A DNA stretch of 58,036 nucleotides from Bacteroidales bacterium (lineage in GTDB: Bacteria; Bacteroidota; Bacteroidia; Bacteroidales; GCA-2748055). A program made the translations under genes and the position numbers. The stretch is from assembly GCA_023138875.1 (NCBI GenBank), contig JAGLOO010000047.1, positions 90,056-148,091 on the forward strand, given 5' to 3'. The notes under the pieces are model-generated. The model was not told where the DNA came from, did no database searches, and saw only the letters and a program-made list of their open reading frames with translations. Shown here in pieces: positions 53,506 through 58,036 of this stretch. Positions within the stretch are counted from its first letter, which is position 1. Each line of letters begins with the position of its first letter.

Positions 53506-53876
53506 TTAAGCCTGAAAAACCCTTTGGTTTTCCCGGCTACAGATTTTAATATTCGTATAGTGTACTACGGTTCCATTAAAATATCGGCACAAAACAACAG
53601 TTGCTACCTTGATCCTCCTTAACATCTTCATCATATTGAACCCTGTAGCAGCCAGTAAGGTATTAATTGCATCACCTTGGGTACCGCTGAGGTAATTTCT
53701 GATCATTCTATGGTCATGTTTTATATGCCCGATCACAGGTTCAATACCTGCTCTGGCTCTGAAGTACTTGCGTGCCTTCTGTTTCTCATAATTGGTAGCC
53801 TTTGCCGGCAGCTTGCCTGGTATGCGGATTTCAACACCCAACACTTTCTTCTTCCCCCTGTATCCCCCTTATTGCC
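53506..53876 (-). pseudogene. IS5-family transposase, C-terminal fragment
   Basis: The frame reads RGYRGKKKVLGVEIRIPGKL, then ARKYFRARAGIEPVIGHIKH with the catalytic Glu, DHRMIRNYLSGTQGDAINTL and LLAATGFNMMKMLRRIK, the usual C-terminus of IS5-family enzymes. It is cut at about 53876, where phage sequence begins. It is a different IS5 group from the one at 34.6-35.9 kb. Confidence 0.85.
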
Positions 53877-55241
53877 TTTACCAAGAAAACCAGGGAAGCC
53901 AGGCTGGAATTCAAGACCTTCATGGAGGATAAGGGTCAAGCTATAACAGAGATGGATATCCTATTTGGTGCCCTTCAAAACGCAACAAAAGGCACTGAAT
54001 CCTATAAGTCAGCTTTAGCCGCGGTGAATGATAAATATGGAGAGTATCTTCCGAACCTGCTTGAGGAGGCGGCCACATTGGAGGAGATACGGAAAGCCCA
54101 TAATGGTGCAAAAGAAGCGATGGTTGATCGCCTTACGGAAACAGCTAAGCACAATGCTCTCTTGGAAGAGAATAATAAGTTCGTAACTGCCCAAGCGGAC
54201 CTGCAGACCAAGCTTTATAAAAAGGTTCAAAAAGAAAACGGCCTTGAGGTTGCTGCAGTGGCCACAACAAATTTCAAGGAGATGGCTGAGCAATATGTCA
54301 CACTTTGGGAGAATGTTAAGCGGGCCAGTGGCCATGGTATGGACGATGTAACTAAGCAGCTGAAAGAACAAATGCTTGGCCTTAAAACAGAATTTGCAGA
54401 TTCATTCCTTGGAGGTAATGAGAAACTGGTTACCGACCTTCTCATTGACTTCAGAGTCAGCAAAGAGCAGCTAAACCGCAACATAGCAGAGATTGAGGCA
54501 GTGTACAAAGGATTCCAGGAAAAGGCCAATTTTGCTGTTGAGGACGATCCAGCAAAAACAGTTTTTGATTCAAGCAAACTGTCCCAAGAGCTCAAGGTAG
54601 CTGAGAAGGCATATAAAGAATGGGAGGCCTTTAAAATTACTTCCCGGGCAAATGAACTCAGAGGGGAATACCAGCATTATTTGGATCTGGGCGAATCCTA
54701 TCAGGACTATCTTGAGACAAAACTGGATGAACACAAAGCCAACCATGCTGCGGTGATGATTCTTTCCAAAGAATTGGCCGGTATTGAAGCAAAAGGAATC
54801 CAGATAGCTAAAAAAGAAGCGCAGGAGCTCCAAGAACAAATGCAGCAGGTATGGGATAAGGTGCTCGCTGAGCTTGACCAGGGAATGAGTCAGCAGATTC
54901 AATCTATGGAAAAGAAGAATACAGATTCTCTCAAAAGGTACCAGAAAGAAATGGAGGCTGGGGTCCGGGGTATTGCCCAGATTGCCTCCAGGTATGCCAG
55001 TCAGGATGAATTACTCCACGCTCAGTTAAAAGCACTCAAAAACCACTACAAAAAGGCTCGTTTACCTCTCGACAAGCAATACTATGAGCTTAGGGATAAA
55101 ATAATTGAGGAGCACCTGGCCAGGGAGGTAACTTACATTTCTGATACCGCCAGTATTATATTCAACGAAATGGGTGCATTATTAGGGCAATTTGATGATC
55201 GGCTTGGCCAAGCTATGAATTCAATGTCCAATCTTTTATAA
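53857..55241 (+). pseudogene. Phage tail tape-measure protein fragment
   Basis: About 460 codons of highly charged helical, coiled-coil-rich sequence. The opening MDILFGALQNATKGTESYKS, then ALAAVNDKYGEYLPNLLEEA is the repeated motif of Bacteroidota phage tape-measure proteins, and the end (ISDTASIIFNEMGALLGQFD) is also phage-like. Genuine phage coding begins near 53857. The upstream part of the open frame is antisense to the IS5 fragment. No other phage gene is visible, so this is a stray piece. Family assignment is by pattern recognition only. Confidence 0.6.
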
Positions 55242-55384
55242 CGAGGCTTAAGAACGCCACCACCAAACAGAACATTTTGATACCACCCCTTTCTATAGCT
55301 TGACATGTGCAGGATCCGGGTCGTGTTTTTTCCTACTATTCCCTCGACGATTTTCGATTTCAATTCGCGTTTTAAAACAGTGCA

Positions 55385-55430
55385 TTCCATTGATTCCGGA
55401 CAGTGATTCCTGCTCAAAGCGGACAGCTTG
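55385..55430 (-). repeat. IS21-type right-end repeats (23-bp family)
   Basis: On the minus strand, CTGTCCGCTTTGAGCAG is followed by GAATCACTGTCCGGAAT. The TGTCCG cores are 23 bases apart and match the repeat type at 32202-32329. They follow the istB fragment on its strand and mark the right end of another IS21 copy. The rest of 55242-55500 shows no gene. Confidence 0.7.
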
Positions 55431-55500
55431 TTGGGGGTAACAAAAAAGGCACCAACAATCGTTGGTACCTTTACTTTGTTGGGAGTTAAGCGGGTATACT

Positions 55501-55793
55501 CTACCCGGCTTCTTTTTTCTTATCGACGGTGTTTTCTGCATATTTTTTCTGTAACAGGTCACTTTGGTATTTGCGGTAGCTGGGGCCGTAGATTTTCACG
55601 ATTACTGAGTGATGGAAGATGCGGTCCAGGATCGCACTTGTAGAGATTGGATCCCCCAGGAACTCCGGCCAGTCTTCCTCCTCGATGTTGGAGGTAAAGA
55701 TTAAGGACTTGTTCTCCTTGTAGCGCTGATCGATCACCTTGAACAGTAAATGAGCCTCCTTCACCACCTGTAATTCCAGACGAAAATCCAAAC
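55501..55793 (-). pseudogene. istB: IS21 istB, C-terminal fragment
   Basis: The frame reads LQVVKEAHLLFKVIDQRYKE, KSLIFTSNIEEEDWPEFLGD (sensor-1 region) and AILDRIFHHSVIVKIYGPSY, the C-terminal third of an IstB ATPase. The Walker A and Walker B parts are missing. It begins at the centre of the 30-bp palindrome, so the break and the palindrome coincide. Confidence 0.82.
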
Positions 55794-55808
55794 GTTTGGA
55801 TTTTCGTC
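55779..55808. repeat. 30-bp perfect palindrome at the broken end of istB
   Basis: GACGAAAATCCAAAC is followed directly by its complement, centred between 55793 and 55794. Its inner 22 bases are identical to the palindrome at 28151-28172. Confidence 0.9.
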
Positions 55809-56021
55809 AGCGATTCCGCTTCGCTCCATTTTCTGATGTCTATTATTTTTGATTCAAGAATAGAGCATAACTATCCAGTCCGATAGCCCTGTTCGCCTGT
55901 CGGTTAGTTGTTTTTGCGATGGGTTTTTTTAAGTTTTTCTCCTTTCTGTTTTTCGGTTGTTGTTCCCAATGATGGAGTGGGATATCTCCTGCCACTTAGT
56001 GTTGTGGCGCAGTACACCGGG

Positions 56022-57335
56022 CTAATATCTGAACTGCCCAATTGACGCGATCAGCCTGAGTATCTTGGATTTCCCCAACTTCATTGTCATCATTGTAGCA
56101 AGTCCGAACTCCCCGAGGGAAGCCATGGTCTCTTTTTTGTCTCTGAAGAATGCTTCCCTGACATGTTTTGCCAGGTAGGCCAACTGATCTATCATGTGAG
56201 CTATTTGCAGGCACTGGTAGTAATTGCATGTGGCCACAGGCGACACCCTTGAGTATTTGTGTGATAACCCGTAGCCCTCATTTTTCTGAGCATTGAACCC
56301 TTCGTTTTCTATGGTCCAGCGCAACCTGCCGCACCTGCTGATATCTTTGCAGTTATCCCTGTTTAACAAGATGTCGGTAATGTGCACGAACCTCTCCTTT
56401 TCAGCAGTGTTTGCTCTCTCTTTGTCGGATGTATGCTGCTCCCTTGTAATATCCAAGTCCACCAGGTGAAGCGTATGGGTTTTGTATGGGACATTGTTTA
56501 AGAACCGGTAATTGTGTATCTCCCACCAGTTACCCTTCTTGCATTGCCAACTGACTGTGTTATCCCTGGTTATGCGCCAGAGAAAATCAACTTCCTCCCA
56601 TACGCTTTTCAGGTTACCATCTTTGAACGTAAAGATGAAGCGGTAATCATATTTCAGGCAAGTATTAAAAACCGTGTTGTTCGGGTACAGACCATCGGCC
56701 AGGAGCAGGATCGGCAGGCGGGGATACAGCTTCTTGAGTTTTTTGGCCAACCTTATAAAAGCGTTCATCTCACAGTCTTGTTTGTCGTAGTTGCCGTGTT
56801 CGGGGTTGCGTATCCATTCGGTGGCAATGGATATACTAAAGCCGTTGGGACACACGATCTTGGCCTCAAGTACGTAGACCGTATAGGTTGTCTTCCCACT
56901 CTTGGATGTCTTTTTCGGGCATCCGGGATATGGCTCGTAGTCATAACTGTGAAGTCCTGTGCCATCCACTGCCACGCTGTGATAAAGTCCATCGAAACGG
57001 AACTTGTCGAACACTTTCCTACGCACCAAAATCCTGACCATCTCCTGTTTGAGCCTCTCAAGGCCTTCTTGCGGTAATTTCCGCAACAATTTGTCACAGG
57101 TGTCTGTGTCGGGGAGCCGACAACCAAATACCCTCTCGTAGTTGGCTGCAAAGCGACCCTTCCGGGAAAGGTTGTCCATGCCGTTACGCGAGCCGCGCTT
57201 GAACAGGAATATGGCTATAGCGGCCATCAGCACCTCCTCGGTCTTGTAATCGGGAGACTTCCGGTTATCGGGAAGTGAGGAAAGCATCACAAGGAATTGG
57301 GGGAAGTGTCTGTTCAGGGCAATAGCTGTTTGCAT
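56022..57335 (-). CDS. DDE transposase, IS4-like/ISNCY-like
   Basis: A 437-residue transposase. The N-terminal helical region (SLPDNRKSPDYKTEEVLMAA, RLPDTDTCDKLLRKLP) is followed by the catalytic core with Asp in HSVAVDGTGLHSYDY, Asp in LPILLLADGLYPNN and Glu in RLRWTIENEGFNAQKNEGYG. The frame is complete. I could not find convincing inverted repeats, so the element limits are open. Exact family is uncertain. Confidence 0.82.
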   Translation of the reverse strand: MQTAIALNRHFPQFLVMLSSLPDNRKSPDYKTEEVLMAAIAIFLFKRGSRNGMDNLSRKGRFAANYERVFGCRLPDTDTCDKLLRKLPQEGLERLKQEMVRILVRRKVFDKFRFDGLYHSVAVDGTGLHSYDYEPYPGCPKKTSKSGKTTYTVYVLEAKIVCPNGFSISIATEWIRNPEHGNYDKQDCEMNAFIRLAKKLKKLYPRLPILLLADGLYPNNTVFNTCLKYDYRFIFTFKDGNLKSVWEEVDFLWRITRDNTVSWQCKKGNWWEIHNYRFLNNVPYKTHTLHLVDLDITREQHTSDKERANTAEKERFVHITDILLNRDNCKDISRCGRLRWTIENEGFNAQKNEGYGLSHKYSRVSPVATCNYYQCLQIAHMIDQLAYLAKHVREAFFRDKKETMASLGEFGLATMMTMKLGKSKILRLIASIGQFRY

Positions 57336-57766
57336 CGCGAAGCAGAACCCCTGGTAACAGCTTAGTTTTTCCCTGCATCCATTGCGCTTTTGTTCTTTGT
57401 TCTTCTTTTTGTTTCTCTTCTAAAAAAGGTGGAAAAAAATATCGAAAATTACAAAACAAAATACCCGAAAAACTTGCGCATTACGTTTATTGTCAGTACT
57501 TTAAAGGTGTAATAAAAAAACGCCAGTGAAATAGGTGGACCCCTCCTGGCGTTTTAAAAAATAAAAAATGAAACCACAACATTATTTGTCTGGCGGTAGC
57601 GCCGCCTTTGTACGAGCCTGATAATGAAGCGGCTACAAAGGCAATATAAATAATGGTGTCACAGTAAAGTTAGTGCGAAAATTATTTCTCTCAAAATTTT
57701 TCTATAGCTTAATTTTCAGACTATTACGGAAATGCTAATTTACAAGCGGAATTGCTGATTTTCGTC
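57336..57766. other. Structured non-coding region between transposase and intron fragment
   Basis: No gene is supported. A perfect 10-bp stem (AAAACGCCAG at 57517-57526 with its complement at 57546-57555, flanked by A and T runs) looks like a bidirectional terminator. A second perfect 9-bp stem (GCCTTTGTA at 57604-57612, TACAAAGGC at 57634-57642) with nearby GGCGG/CCGCC pairing suggests a structured RNA or an element end. Confidence 0.5.
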
Positions 57767-58011
57767 TAATTAAAGCAGTGAGAAAGCATACTGACTGCAA
57801 ATGGGTATTGCTGTATATCAAAAGGTGGATTATAGCCCCTTATCAGCACGCAGATGGAAGTCTTACAGAAAGGAAGAAAGGCATTCCGCAGGGTGCGGTA
57901 ATAAGCCCTCTGCTGGCAAATCTATTTCTACACTACTGTATGGACGAATGGCTTCGGATGTACTATCCTGAGAACTACTCCCCACCTTTAGACAACGAAA
58001 TTCAAATATAA
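57767..58011 (+). pseudogene. Group II intron reverse transcriptase/maturase fragment
   Basis: About 80 codons: AVRKHTDCKWVLLYIKRWI, then LTERKKGIPQGAVISPLLAN and LFLHYCMDEWLRMYYPEN, the reverse-transcriptase blocks just before the catalytic YADD. The family sequence ends at MYYPEN, and a stop follows eight codons later, so YADD is missing. The 5' part is missing too, cut near 57767. Confidence 0.88.
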
Positions 58012-58036
58012 GTTTGTTTTTCCTTTCCCGGCCATG

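Noticed and set aside
54002-54902. Minus-strand frames within the phage-like region
   Set aside because: The plus strand is open for more than 450 codons with consistent coiled-coil composition. The minus frames are broken and unrecognisable.
57758-57776. GATTTTCGTC near 57765 matching the edge of the 55.8-kb palindrome
   Set aside because: Ten bases in AT-rich DNA without the palindrome core is too weak to count as a third copy.

Overview
The window looks like chromosomal DNA of a Bacteroidota bacterium, probably a free-living polysaccharide degrader of the Bacteroidales/Marinilabiliales kind. The signs are type IX secretion sorting tails (YPNPG/YPNPA modules), a TonB-dependent receptor with an STN domain controlled by an ECF sigma factor and a FecR anti-sigma factor, a DUF3078 protein, and -7 boxes of the TAnnTTTG type upstream of argS and ffh. 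A genus cannot be named from the sequence.

Region 1 (1-24.3 kb) is compact and mostly housekeeping or stress related: the end of a FecCD/FecE-type ABC importer, a glycosyltransferase, argS, a TPR protein, a DUF3078 protein, folD, ffh, an LVIVD propeller lipoprotein, an outer-membrane barrel, an AT-hook-like protein, nhaA, a VOC protein and an AbgT-MaoC pair. It also holds a TetR-controlled export unit (MMPL/RND pump, LolA-like protein, DUF1302-like barrel) and a DUF438/hemerythrin/PAS sensor. A small AbgT gene fragment lies between the last two.

Region 2 (24.4-45.1 kb) reads as a mannan or hemicellulose utilisation locus on the minus strand that has been taken apart by insertion sequences. 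It holds GH130, a CE1-type esterase, half of a CstA transporter fused to an IS5 transposase N-terminus, GH42, an esterase remnant, a secreted nitrilase, a ChbG-like deacetylase, an SGNH-like lipoprotein, a cupin (with a shrunken copy) and a GH5 mannanase carrying a type IX sorting tail. Between 25.7 and 32.6 kb lies a nested pile of mobile DNA: a broken IS66, an istB gene cut in two by about 5 kb, two tyrosine-recombinase modules joined head to head at a perfect palindrome, an intact IS256-family element with an 8-bp target duplication, a broken istA, two arrays of 23-bp IS21 end repeats, and an IS200 tnpA fragment.

Region 3 (45.4-52.7 kb) is one regulatory and uptake unit on the minus strand: ECF sigma, FecR, a large TonB-dependent receptor and a type IX secreted beta-helix protein. 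There is no SusD.

Region 4 (52.7-58.0 kb) is a graveyard: a degenerate unknown gene, an IS5 C-terminal fragment, a phage tape-measure fragment, an istB fragment, an IS4-like transposase and a group II intron reverse-transcriptase fragment. The core of the palindrome in the recombinase junction recurs here at the broken end of the istB fragment. I saw no CRISPR array, rRNA, tRNA or clearly recognisable defence system.
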